A program made the translations under genes and the position numbers. Under the pieces are notes generated by a model, which saw only the letters and a program-made list of their open reading frames with translations, was not told where the DNA came from and searched no databases. DNA of 64,000 bases from Leptospira sp. WS60.C2 (lineage in GTDB: Bacteria; Spirochaetota; Leptospiria; Leptospirales; Leptospiraceae): positions 558,001 through 622,000 of the forward strand of contig NZ_CP162133.1 in assembly GCF_040833955.1 (NCBI RefSeq), written 5' to 3'. Shown piece by piece: positions 19,229-27,141 of this stretch. Within the stretch, counting starts at the first letter, position 1, and every line of letters starts with the position of its first letter.

Positions 19229-19723
19229 CTAGTTTTTCTTTTCCTTAATCTCCCTCTGTAAAAACTCCGTAAACTCAATTTGTCGATTAATAAATGTTAG
19301 GTTGTATCTACTTTCATAGATAAGAAGTGCACTCGCAATGAATAGAAATATTCCACCGATAATGGCAACAAGTGTAGGCAACCAAGATTGGTCTTTAGCA
19401 AATGCGAGAGTGAAGGCAAGTGTTAAACTAGAAATGATGAATAAAGAAGTGGCCAAATACAGAAATGCCATTGACCTTTGAATGAGAACAGCACGTTTCT
19501 TTTGCACTGCAAGTTGATGACGCATGTAAACTAAACGTTCGTTTTGGAAATTCTTTTTCCCATCTAAAATCATTTCCACTTCTGATTTTAAAAGATTCAC
19601 ACGATCAAAGATTCTTCCTAGTCGATTGGCAGTTGAAAAAATCAAACTGGCACATGCGGAAACAAAAACAGCGGGTGTGATCATCCCCGATAGAATTTCT
19701 GAATTGGAAAATGATTCGAACAT
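19229..19723 (-). CDS. DUF2721-family membrane protein
   Basis: A 164-residue inner-membrane protein. The first helix (ITPAVFVSACASLIFSTANRLGRI) followed by FDRVNLL matches the DUF2721 pattern, where a helix rich in small residues leads into an RLxRxxDRxR segment. After a cytoplasmic coiled region come two further helices near residues 80-102 and 108-130. The function of the family is unknown. It stands alone, upstream of the GC-rich island, and is 41 bp downstream of dusC. Confidence 0.8.
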   Translation of the reverse strand: MFESFSNSEILSGMITPAVFVSACASLIFSTANRLGRIFDRVNLLKSEVEMILDGKKNFQNERLVYMRHQLAVQKKRAVLIQRSMAFLYLATSLFIISSLTLAFTLAFAKDQSWLPTLVAIIGGIFLFIASALLIYESRYNLTFINRQIEFTEFLQREIKEKKN

Positions 19724-19764
19724 AGTGATTCCTTAATATGATTTTGAGATAGTACTTTTCATCA

Positions 19765-20712
19765 CTATTTAAATGACAAAAATTCCGAAAAGTAAGTAGT
19801 TTTAAGTTCTTTGGGGTGAGAAATTTGTTTGATCAATTGAAAATCTACTTTTGCTTCTTCATACTCGCGAGAAAGGTAGTGTAACCATTGTTTAATTCTT
19901 CCGGTTTTACTCACACCTTCTATTCCCACTTCCATGGTATTCCAATAAGACATCAATATCTTTTTCATTTGATCCCATTCCAATTTGTCTCGTATGGTTC
20001 CTTTGATGAGAAGTGCAAGAGCTGGGTTACTTACCGCTCCACGGCCTATCATGATATCTTGGCATTTGGAGATATCTAAACATCGGAATGCATCTTCTAC
20101 GGACCATATTTCTCCATTGGCAATGACATTGATTTTCAAAGAAGCTTGAATCTGGAAGATCCAATCCCAATACGCAGGTGGTTTGTATCCGTCGATTTTT
20201 GTGCGAGCATGTACTACAATTTCCTTCGCACCTCCATCTTCTAACGCTTTGGCACAGTCTAGCGTGAGTTCGGTGGAATCAAAACCTAATCTCATTTTTG
20301 CGGTGACAGGAATCGTTTCTGGAACAGAACTTCGCACAGCTCTCACAATCTGATACATCAATTCGGGCTCTTTTAGAAGAGCGGCACCACCTCGGTTACG
20401 ATTCACTGTCGGTGCAGGGCAACCAAAGTTGATATCGATTCCATAAGCACCAAGAGATGCTGCCACACATGCGTTCTCTGCCATACAAATGGGATCTGAA
20501 CCAAGAATTTGAACCTTCACCGGTGTGTTGGATTTTGTTTTTGAAGCTGTTTTGAGTTCAGGAACCACTCGATAAAAACGATGAGTTGGCAATAAGGTAT
20601 CATTGACTCGGATGAATTCACTCACACATTCATCGTATCCGCCTATTTCCGTTAAAATTTCACGCAATCGAAAGTCTAAAAGCCCTTCCATTGGTGCTAA
20701 TATAATTCTCAA
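19765..20712 (-). CDS. dusC: tRNA-dihydrouridine synthase DusC-like
   Basis: A flavoprotein that reduces a tRNA uridine to dihydrouridine. The N-terminus MRIILAPMEGLLDF and the phrase IKQWLHYLSREYEEA match the DusC branch; E. coli DusC acts at U16 of tRNA. The catalytic Cys is C98 in INFGCPAPTVNRNRGG, at the same residue number as in E. coli. Other conserved parts are KMRLGFDS, IVVHART and NVIANGEIW. Length 315 aa is typical. The assignment to DusC rather than DusA or DusB rests on motif resemblance, as no alignment was run. Confidence 0.9.
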   Translation of the reverse strand: MRIILAPMEGLLDFRLREILTEIGGYDECVSEFIRVNDTLLPTHRFYRVVPELKTASKTKSNTPVKVQILGSDPICMAENACVAASLGAYGIDINFGCPAPTVNRNRGGAALLKEPELMYQIVRAVRSSVPETIPVTAKMRLGFDSTELTLDCAKALEDGGAKEIVVHARTKIDGYKPPAYWDWIFQIQASLKINVIANGEIWSVEDAFRCLDISKCQDIMIGRGAVSNPALALLIKGTIRDKLEWDQMKKILMSYWNTMEVGIEGVSKTGRIKQWLHYLSREYEEAKVDFQLIKQISHPKELKTTYFSEFLSFK

Positions 20713-20861
20713 AAAAAGTTGTCCTGTTTTGATTCTAGAGTCGAACCTTACATCCCATACAATCGTTCTTCATTCTTTTGCCAAGCCGAAAGCCAGTTAG
20801 ATCCATCGATTTAAAAAATTGATTGTTCTGGATTCTGGGAAAAGAATTCTTTCGTATTCAT

Positions 20862-21710
20862 ATGTTAAAGTTTCAGAGTCTAGTGGCGATCGTTTTGTTC
20901 TCATTTTTGAACTGCTCTACCAAAAAATCCTACGTTCCAAAAGAGAATTTAAATCAAACACTCGAAGAACCAGTGTATTCAGAAGTTTTGGATTCAGATG
21001 AATATTTACTTCCTGTTTTGCGGGAAACAAATCGTCCTTCCGAAAAAGGTAAAATCTACTATGTTATTTTAAAAGATAAAAATGATCATAAGGTTTTGCG
21101 GAGTATTGTAATTCTCATCGAAGACAAGTCGATGAATCTGAAGCCGGAAGAATACTTTCATTATCCTGTATTCTATGCGAATAGTGTTTCGAAACGATTT
21201 CGATTTTGGCACCATTATAATTCTTCCTATGATATACGCAGAGCTGCAGATAATTCTCCGGTCTATATGCCAGTTTATGCATCTGCAAGTATTGTGACTT
21301 TAGCAGCTTTTGGAATTGCTTACGTTGCTTCTACAGGGACCGCATTTATCGTTGGGTTAGGGAAAGGAACATATGAGTTCACAGAAGACATTTTGGAAGG
21401 AGTTGTAGTTTCAAATGAGGAAATCGTGTTAGCATATCATGATTATCTTTATGACGAAAAAGATCGATTAAAAACAATCTTAACGTATTTGCCGTATCGT
21501 TCCATTTCTAAATCGGTGATTCCGGTATATGATCGAGAGGGTAAAAAACAAATCAGTCAGATGTATCCTTCTTCGAAGCCAATCTTATTGTCTCAAATGG
21601 ATTACACATATGGTTCATCAGCTAAGAATCCCAAGCTTGTCTCCATTGTTGAACATTTGCCACAAAAGACGAAAAAGATAATTTCTTTACCAATCAAAGG
21701 ATCCAAATAA
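20862..21710 (+). CDS. Hypothetical lipoprotein
   Basis: From the ATG at 20862 the protein is 282 residues with an N-terminal signal (MLKFQSLVAIVLFSF) and lipobox FLNC, so the Cys near residue 18 is probably lipidated. The mature part is mixed alpha/beta with a glycine/alanine-rich hydrophobic stretch (SIVTLAAFGIAYVASTGTAFIVGLG) at about residues 140-165 that could associate with a membrane. The longer frame starts at 20823 and adds 13 residues that do not help the signal peptide. It precedes the large exported protein at 21738 by 27 bp, a likely operon. No family recognised. Confidence 0.7.
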   Translation: MLKFQSLVAIVLFSFLNCSTKKSYVPKENLNQTLEEPVYSEVLDSDEYLLPVLRETNRPSEKGKIYYVILKDKNDHKVLRSIVILIEDKSMNLKPEEYFHYPVFYANSVSKRFRFWHHYNSSYDIRRAADNSPVYMPVYASASIVTLAAFGIAYVASTGTAFIVGLGKGTYEFTEDILEGVVVSNEEIVLAYHDYLYDEKDRLKTILTYLPYRSISKSVIPVYDREGKKQISQMYPSSKPILLSQMDYTYGSSAKNPKLVSIVEHLPQKTKKIISLPIKGSK

Positions 21711-21737
21711 TTTCGAATCAAACGATCGAGCATCTAA

Positions 21738-24149
21738 ATGAAAAATTTGATTCTTAGTTGTATTCTCTCTACCTTCCTATTGGGAACCTCCTCCCTGTTT
21801 TCAAAAACATGGTCGGATTTAGAAGAAGAAAGAGATGTTAAAATTTATGGAAGCGAAAGGAGTCTTAAATACAAAGCGAGTAATATTTTTTATGATATTG
21901 AGGATTGGAAGGATCACTATTCTGTTCGAGTATTAGGATTCTATCGTTATTATGACTATCCATTATCAAAATCAAAAACGGTTTTTCCTTTTTATCATCA
22001 CATTCAAAGCAAAAAAGACAATCGTGAATACAAACGAATTTTGAATGTAAATGTTACAAAGGAGAATGATTCGATTGATCAATCATTTTTTCCTTTTGTT
22101 TTTCTGGGGAATACAACAAAAAGTTCTTATCTAGTTGCCATCCCTTTCTTCTATCAGCGAAATAGAGAAACGGAAAATGTATTTGGTTTTCCCGTTTTAC
22201 CAATCCTATATTTTCACAATAAAAAAGAGTCAAGTGATGATCATTATAATTATACTAGACTACTAACATTATTTCACTATGAAACGAGTGGAAAACGAGG
22301 ACTGTCAGAAGTGTCCTTTACTCCTTTAGTTTATTATTCCAAAGAAAATTATTTGTTTTTGCCTCTGCTTTTGTATTATCAAAACTTTCGTTCCACGTAT
22401 CATGAATATTGGTTAGGACCGTTATACTATTCGAAAGATCAGTCAAAAGAAGAAAGATTGTTTGTTGTATTCCCATTGCTAGGGAGTTACATTTCGCCTA
22501 CCAAAGAATTCGATTTCTTTTTTCCAATTTATTTAAATATAAAAGATTCAGAAGAGGATTATCATATAAATTTGTTTTGGTATACTAAGGTACACAATGC
22601 AAATGTAAATTTAGCCACAGATGATCGCAATATTTACTTGGATTACGATTTTGGCTTATTTTATAATTTGGTTGGAATCTCAAAACGTAGTAAACTGAAT
22701 ATCAAGGATCTATTCAAACGAAATGATTTAGCATCTTCCATAAAACCTGAATTAAAGAAAAAAAGAGAATTCAATCGCGAAAATAGTGATGAATTCACGG
22801 GCTATCAATTGTTGTTTGGAATTTTTTCCTATGAGAGAGCGGATACAAAAAAACACATACGACTTTTGCCTTTTGCTTGGTTTACTTGGGATGAAGCATC
22901 AGAAGACAAAGTCGTTCTTCTTCCTCCTTTTTTTCCGATATGGTTGAGCTATGTATCTGATGATTTGGAATATAAAATTATTTTTCCTTTTTATGGAAAA
23001 CAAAAAGATCAAACTTCACAAATCCAATCCTATCTTATCAATGGGTATATCAAAGAGGAATACAAACAAGACAATCGTATTGAAAGATCTTATTTATGGC
23101 CAATTGTGAATGTTTACCAATCGGATGTTGACTCAGGGCATCGTGTTTTGCCTTTCTATATTTACAATCAAACTAAAAATGAAAAAAGTTTCAAAAGTAA
23201 TACGTATACATTAGTTTCAAGTTATACAGACATTTCGAATCAAAATTATAATAGAAAAGAATTTTTAATATGGCCTGTCTGGATTTCTTATGATTCCTAC
23301 GACTTTAAACACCAAGAGTCAGTCAAGACTCTATGGTTCACTCCATTTTTCTATCGAAAGGTAAGAGACTCAAATGTCAGAACCAATCTATTTTGGTTGA
23401 TTGATTGGGAGTTTGAATCTAACAACCCAGTTCGGCCGAAGACTTTCGTTGAATCCAAACAGGACGCTGCAAAAGAATCCTTATCCCATCTTCTTGTTTT
23501 TCCATTTTATTATACAAATTCGAGTTTTTCCATCATACCTTTCTCTTTCAATTCATGGAGCAATGAGGAGTTTACTACGTTTACATTACTTAATTATTAT
23601 AGTTCCAAAAAGGACGGTCACTATTACAATTTTCTATATCTTTTGGAATCCCAAAATTCACCTTCATTTTTTCAAGTGAGAGGTTGTCGAGATTATTTCT
23701 TTAGTTTCCAAAAACAACCGAATCTAATCAATCGAATGACTTTTTTATGGTTAGGTTATGATCATACGAATTACAAAAAAACGATTAATTTTTTCCCTAT
23801 CATTCGAACAACGAAAGAAGATCAAGAAACTTCAAAATTGTTTGGTCCATTTATATATTACAAGTCCAAGTCAGAAGAAGAAGTGACGGAGTTAGCTTTA
23901 GCAGGTATTGGATATTATCACAATCATACGAAATCAGACAACCAATACTCCACCTATGTATTGTTAGGTATCATTTATCAAGAGAAAACTGAATTAGAAA
24001 GAGGCTTTCTAAAACGTGGAAGTCTTTGGGGTTGGTTGTGGGAATATCAAACGGAAGACACTGGTTATGAAAAATTTTCTATTTTAAAATTGTTCTCTTA
24101 TGCAAAGGAAACCGATGGCTCAAAAAAAATATTAGGGATTCGTATCTAA
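21738..24149 (+). CDS. Large exported aromatic-rich repeat protein
   Basis: An 803-residue protein with a cleavable signal peptide (MKNLILSCILSTFLLGTSSLFS). The rest repeats a loose pattern of hydrophobic strand, then Pro, then large aromatic residues, for instance VFPFYHH, FFPFVFLG, AIPFFYQ, FLPLLLYY, FFPIYLN, IFPFYGK, LPFYIYN and VFPFYYT, spaced about 15-40 residues apart. The strands are rich in Tyr, Phe, Trp and charged turn residues. This suggests an outer-membrane beta-structured protein, but the family is unknown to me and no C-terminal Phe signature is seen (it ends GIRI). It follows a lipoprotein gene closely and is probably co-expressed with it. Confidence 0.8.
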   Translation: MKNLILSCILSTFLLGTSSLFSKTWSDLEEERDVKIYGSERSLKYKASNIFYDIEDWKDHYSVRVLGFYRYYDYPLSKSKTVFPFYHHIQSKKDNREYKRILNVNVTKENDSIDQSFFPFVFLGNTTKSSYLVAIPFFYQRNRETENVFGFPVLPILYFHNKKESSDDHYNYTRLLTLFHYETSGKRGLSEVSFTPLVYYSKENYLFLPLLLYYQNFRSTYHEYWLGPLYYSKDQSKEERLFVVFPLLGSYISPTKEFDFFFPIYLNIKDSEEDYHINLFWYTKVHNANVNLATDDRNIYLDYDFGLFYNLVGISKRSKLNIKDLFKRNDLASSIKPELKKKREFNRENSDEFTGYQLLFGIFSYERADTKKHIRLLPFAWFTWDEASEDKVVLLPPFFPIWLSYVSDDLEYKIIFPFYGKQKDQTSQIQSYLINGYIKEEYKQDNRIERSYLWPIVNVYQSDVDSGHRVLPFYIYNQTKNEKSFKSNTYTLVSSYTDISNQNYNRKEFLIWPVWISYDSYDFKHQESVKTLWFTPFFYRKVRDSNVRTNLFWLIDWEFESNNPVRPKTFVESKQDAAKESLSHLLVFPFYYTNSSFSIIPFSFNSWSNEEFTTFTLLNYYSSKKDGHYYNFLYLLESQNSPSFFQVRGCRDYFFSFQKQPNLINRMTFLWLGYDHTNYKKTINFFPIIRTTKEDQETSKLFGPFIYYKSKSEEEVTELALAGIGYYHNHTKSDNQYSTYVLLGIIYQEKTELERGFLKRGSLWGWLWEYQTEDTGYEKFSILKLFSYAKETDGSKKILGIRI

Positions 24150-24355
24150 AACCAGATAGTTAGCATAAGTTATGTAAGATTGACTCGTATTATTTTTAAT
24201 TAAATCAATGGGAGTAGTATGAAGATATACAGAATGTACGAAATTTGTAATTAAAATAACGACAAACATTAATCTTGTTTTTTTGATCATTACGGAGGTT
24301 CATTGATAAAATCTCCCACGTGATTGTTCGGATCGAGAATTTGAATTACATCCGA
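24150..24355. other. AT-rich intergenic stretch
   Basis: No gene is supported here. The only possible coding segment is an 11-codon ORF at 24219-24254 preceded by GGAG, which may be chance. It separates the large exported protein from the DUF1554 lipoprotein, so the latter probably has its own promoter, though none could be picked with confidence. Confidence 0.4.
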
Positions 24356-25432
24356 ATGCGGTGGAAAAAAATTGACTCAATTCGGAATTATCCTTTGATT
24401 GAATCAAAAGTCATATTGTTCTTTATTCTAGTTAGAAACATCCTAGTTTGTTTTATATTTTTTATTCTCTTTTCTTGTGAAAACGTGGATTTAGATAACA
24501 CATGCGATATCAAATCGAAATCATATTCCATCACCTCAATCACAGTCATAGCTTCAGGTCAAAAAACACATCCTTGTTTCCCTGGATTTCAAATTATAAA
24601 TGATGCTGGTCTAAATATCAGCCAAAACTTCATTTCTTTATCGGAAGCAGGAGGCAATGCATCTAATGGTTCTACTTTTTCCCTTCAGCTCTTTTTGGGA
24701 TCGGAACCAAAAGAAGATTTAAATGTGCAAGTTATGGTTAGCAATCCTTCTTTCGCATTTGTTTCGCCGACAAATCTTGTTTTTTCAAAATTGAATTGGA
24801 ATCAAAACCAATCTGTGATGGTGACCGCTATTAATGATACGGTGATCAATGGAACTCATCAAACTCAGATTCGCTTTATTCCTAGTTCAGTTGATACTTC
24901 ATATCCTTTACAAGAAAAGTTGGTTTCTGTTGAAATTTTGGATAATGATAAGATCATCTTTGTTTATCCAGTAGGTCAATCAGGAGCTTTGGGTGGCATC
25001 GCAGGAGCAGATAGTCTTTGCCAATCGAATGTCAATTGTCCAGCCGGGAAACAATGTAAGGCGATGTTAGGAGACAGTGCTTTTTCGGCAAGACGGGCAT
25101 CTACGACCGCCAATGTTGGAGATGCACAAATTGATTGGGTTTTAAAACCTAATAGTAGTTATTATCGATCCAATCGAACGGATTTGATTGGGACAACCAA
25201 TAATGTTTCACTTTTTACTTTTAATCTTACATTCGCTATTGCGGGTTCCAGTTCCACTGCATGGACAGGGTTGAATCCCAATTGGACAAACAATGGAAAT
25301 GATTGTACTGGATGGACTGTAACGGGAACATCAGGTTACGGCGGGGATACAGGTAGTAACACCTCTTCTGCACTAGGTTTTAATTCCTTCGGTTGCGGTA
25401 GTTCCCTTCTCTTTTATTGTGTCGAACAATAA
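24356..25432 (+). CDS. DUF1554 (leptospiral endostatin-like) lipoprotein
   Basis: A 358-residue predicted outer-surface lipoprotein if started at the ATG at 24356 (a GTG at 24320 is also possible). A hydrophobic signal (NILVCFIFFILF) leads to lipobox LFSC. A Calx-beta/cadherin-like middle region (about residues 95-195, with VSPTNLVFS and QSVMVTAINDTVINGT) precedes a C-terminal DUF1554 domain beginning YPVGQSGALGGIAGADSLC. The latter contains CNGW-like WTGLNPNWTNNGNDCTGWTVT and ends CGSSLLFYCVEQ. DUF1554 is found in leptospiral Len-type proteins that bind host matrix components; a ligand for this protein is not established. Confidence 0.9.
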   Translation: MRWKKIDSIRNYPLIESKVILFFILVRNILVCFIFFILFSCENVDLDNTCDIKSKSYSITSITVIASGQKTHPCFPGFQIINDAGLNISQNFISLSEAGGNASNGSTFSLQLFLGSEPKEDLNVQVMVSNPSFAFVSPTNLVFSKLNWNQNQSVMVTAINDTVINGTHQTQIRFIPSSVDTSYPLQEKLVSVEILDNDKIIFVYPVGQSGALGGIAGADSLCQSNVNCPAGKQCKAMLGDSAFSARRASTTANVGDAQIDWVLKPNSSYYRSNRTDLIGTTNNVSLFTFNLTFAIAGSSSTAWTGLNPNWTNNGNDCTGWTVTGTSGYGGDTGSNTSSALGFNSFGCGSSLLFYCVEQ

Positions 25433-25511
25433 TCACTTTCTATCATTCAAAAAATCAATACACGCTTTCTCTGATTCCATCTCGCCCAATCTAAATTTTA
25501 TTTTTTTACGT

Positions 25512-25540
25512 TTGACAAATTATATCTAAAAGATATATCT
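25512..25540 (+). promoter_or_regulatory. Sigma-70-type promoter overlapped by operator
   Basis: A consensus -35 TTGACA at 25512-25517 is followed after 16-17 bases by a -10-like TATATC/ATATCT (25534-25540). The -10 lies inside the first of two palindromes, so a regulator bound there would block RNA polymerase. It precedes the hydrolase-PadR operon; the hydrolase start has AGGAG at 25621-25625. Confidence 0.65.
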
Positions 25541-25564
25541 GAAGGTTATATCTGGTAGATATAA
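25521..25564 (+). promoter_or_regulatory. Tandem palindromic operator, probable PadR binding sites
   Basis: Two perfect inverted repeats share the same core: TATATCT-AAA-AGATATA (25521-25537) and TTATATCT-GGT-AGATATAA (25546-25564). Their centres are 26 bp apart. The first covers the -10 of the predicted promoter. PadR-family repressors typically bind such AT-rich palindromes and control their own operon. The PadR gene sits in the operon behind this site, so autorepression is a direct prediction. Confidence 0.75.
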
Positions 25565-25631
25565 ATTTGCATCAGAAAAGCGAAAGAATTACTAGAAACA
25601 ACAAAATGGCTAGGATCCAGAGGAGAATCAT

Positions 25632-26528
25632 ATGAAGGGTAAGTTTTCAAATGTGCAAGAATGGCAAAAAGCTGGAAGTTACTTTGATTATAACGGTAGT
25701 TCAATTTTCTATGGTGTTCTTGGTAAAGGAGATCCACTTCTTTTGTTACATGGTTATCCGTTTAATAGTTATGATTGGAACTGGGTGATTGACGAATTAT
25801 CTGACAAATACCAAGTAGTTTATTTAGATTTTTTAGGAATGGGATTTTCTGATAAACCCGAGGATCACAATTATTCTTTCGAAGAATATACAGAGATCAT
25901 CAATACTCTTGCGATTAAATTGAATCTCAAACAAGTTCAAATCTTAGCGCATGATTTAGCAGTGAGTGTTGTGCAGGAAATGATCAGTCATAAAGAGAAA
26001 TTAAATTTTGAAATTGGTTCCATTGCATTTATGAATGGAGGCATGTTCACTGATGTTTACAAGCCTAGATTGATTCAAAGATTACTTTCCCAAACACCAG
26101 ATTTTGTTGGAAGTTGGATCAGTAAAAAAATGTCGCGTAACTCTGTTGAGAGTTCCCTGAGGAAAGTATTTGGGCCTCAAACACAACCCAATCAGAATTT
26201 GCTCGATGACTATTGGTATGTTTTGAATTATAAAAATGGAAAAAATATTGCTTATTTGATTGGTAGATTAGTTTTCGAGAAAGTAAAATACCAATCAAAA
26301 TGGATCCAAGCATTAAAAAATACCAAGATACCTTTTTGCTACATTTGTGGTCCTTATGATCCTAACTCAGGCACCCACATGGCGCTTCGATTTAAAAAAG
26401 AATATCCAGATGGATGGTTATATTTTTTGTCTAGTCAAATTGGACATTGGCCACAAATTGAATCACCAAAGGAAGTTCTCACGACGTATTTTCAATTTCA
26501 AACTGAGATACAATCGAAACACAAGTAA
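25632..26528 (+). CDS. Alpha/beta-hydrolase with probable Asp nucleophile
   Basis: A 298-residue alpha/beta-hydrolase. The oxyanion-hole region is LLLLHGYPFNSYDW, and the lid-linked FLGMGFSDKP is as in haloalkane dehalogenases and epoxide hydrolases. The nucleophile elbow reads LAHDLAVSVVQ: Asp takes the nucleophile place, as in those families, but the usual Trp-Gly after Asp is Leu-Ala. The catalytic His is in QIGHWPQIE. A haloalkane dehalogenase-like or epoxide hydrolase-like activity is inferred; the substrate is unknown. The TAA abuts the ATG of the PadR gene, so both are translated from one transcript controlled by the operator at 25521-25564. Confidence 0.88.
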   Translation: MKGKFSNVQEWQKAGSYFDYNGSSIFYGVLGKGDPLLLLHGYPFNSYDWNWVIDELSDKYQVVYLDFLGMGFSDKPEDHNYSFEEYTEIINTLAIKLNLKQVQILAHDLAVSVVQEMISHKEKLNFEIGSIAFMNGGMFTDVYKPRLIQRLLSQTPDFVGSWISKKMSRNSVESSLRKVFGPQTQPNQNLLDDYWYVLNYKNGKNIAYLIGRLVFEKVKYQSKWIQALKNTKIPFCYICGPYDPNSGTHMALRFKKEYPDGWLYFLSSQIGHWPQIESPKEVLTTYFQFQTEIQSKHK

Positions 26529-27077
26529 ATGAAACGAGAAAGCAAAACACAATATGCACTATTAGGAATTCTTTCGCAATGTGAGATGAACGGATATGAA
26601 ATCCGAAAGTACATAGAATCGACGATTAGTTTTTTTTGGAATGAAAGTTTTGGACAAATTTATCCAACTCTGTCCAAATTAGAAAAAGATGGTTTGATTC
26701 GTGAGTGGGAAAAAACGGATGTTAGCGGGAAGAAAAAAAAGGTATATAAGGTAACTAGAAGTGGTTTAGAAGAATTTCGAAGATGGATGGATACATCTCC
26801 CATCCAAACCACAAAAAGAAATGAATTGTTGTTTAAGGTTTTTTTTGGAAGGCACATGAATCCAAAATTGTTAACCGAACAACTGGATAGTGAAATGGAA
26901 AAACAAAAAGAGGATCTCAAGGCTCTGAAAGTGTTCCAAAAAGAGTTAAAAACGGACTGGGAAAAACATCCTGACAACGAGTATTGGAATCTTACCTTAG
27001 AATATGCAGAAAAATTGAGTATGTTAAATCTGGAATGGATACAAAAGGTAAAAGGAAAAATGAAAGAAAAACGATAA
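26529..27077 (+). CDS. PadR-family transcriptional regulator
   Basis: A 182-residue repressor. Its N-terminal winged helix reads TQYALLGILSQCEMNGYEIRKYIE, then FFWNESFGQIYPTLSKLEKDGLI and KKKVYKVTRSGLEEF, all typical of PadR. The C-terminal helices (about residues 95-180) form the dimerisation part (PadR subfamily with Vir-type C-terminal domain). The gene follows the hydrolase immediately, with no spacing, and very likely represses the whole operon through the two palindromes upstream. Its effector is unknown; it may be related to the hydrolase substrate. Confidence 0.92.
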   Translation: MKRESKTQYALLGILSQCEMNGYEIRKYIESTISFFWNESFGQIYPTLSKLEKDGLIREWEKTDVSGKKKKVYKVTRSGLEEFRRWMDTSPIQTTKRNELLFKVFFGRHMNPKLLTEQLDSEMEKQKEDLKALKVFQKELKTDWEKHPDNEYWNLTLEYAEKLSMLNLEWIQKVKGKMKEKR

Positions 27078-27141
27078 AAACATGAAAGTCATTTCGTTAT
27101 TTCATTGATTTGCCCTACTAAAACTTTATAACAATATCAGA

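Noticed and set aside
24219..24254. 11-codon ORF preceded by GGAG upstream of the DUF1554 gene
   Set aside because: Too short to support without conservation or expression data, and it lies far from the next start.
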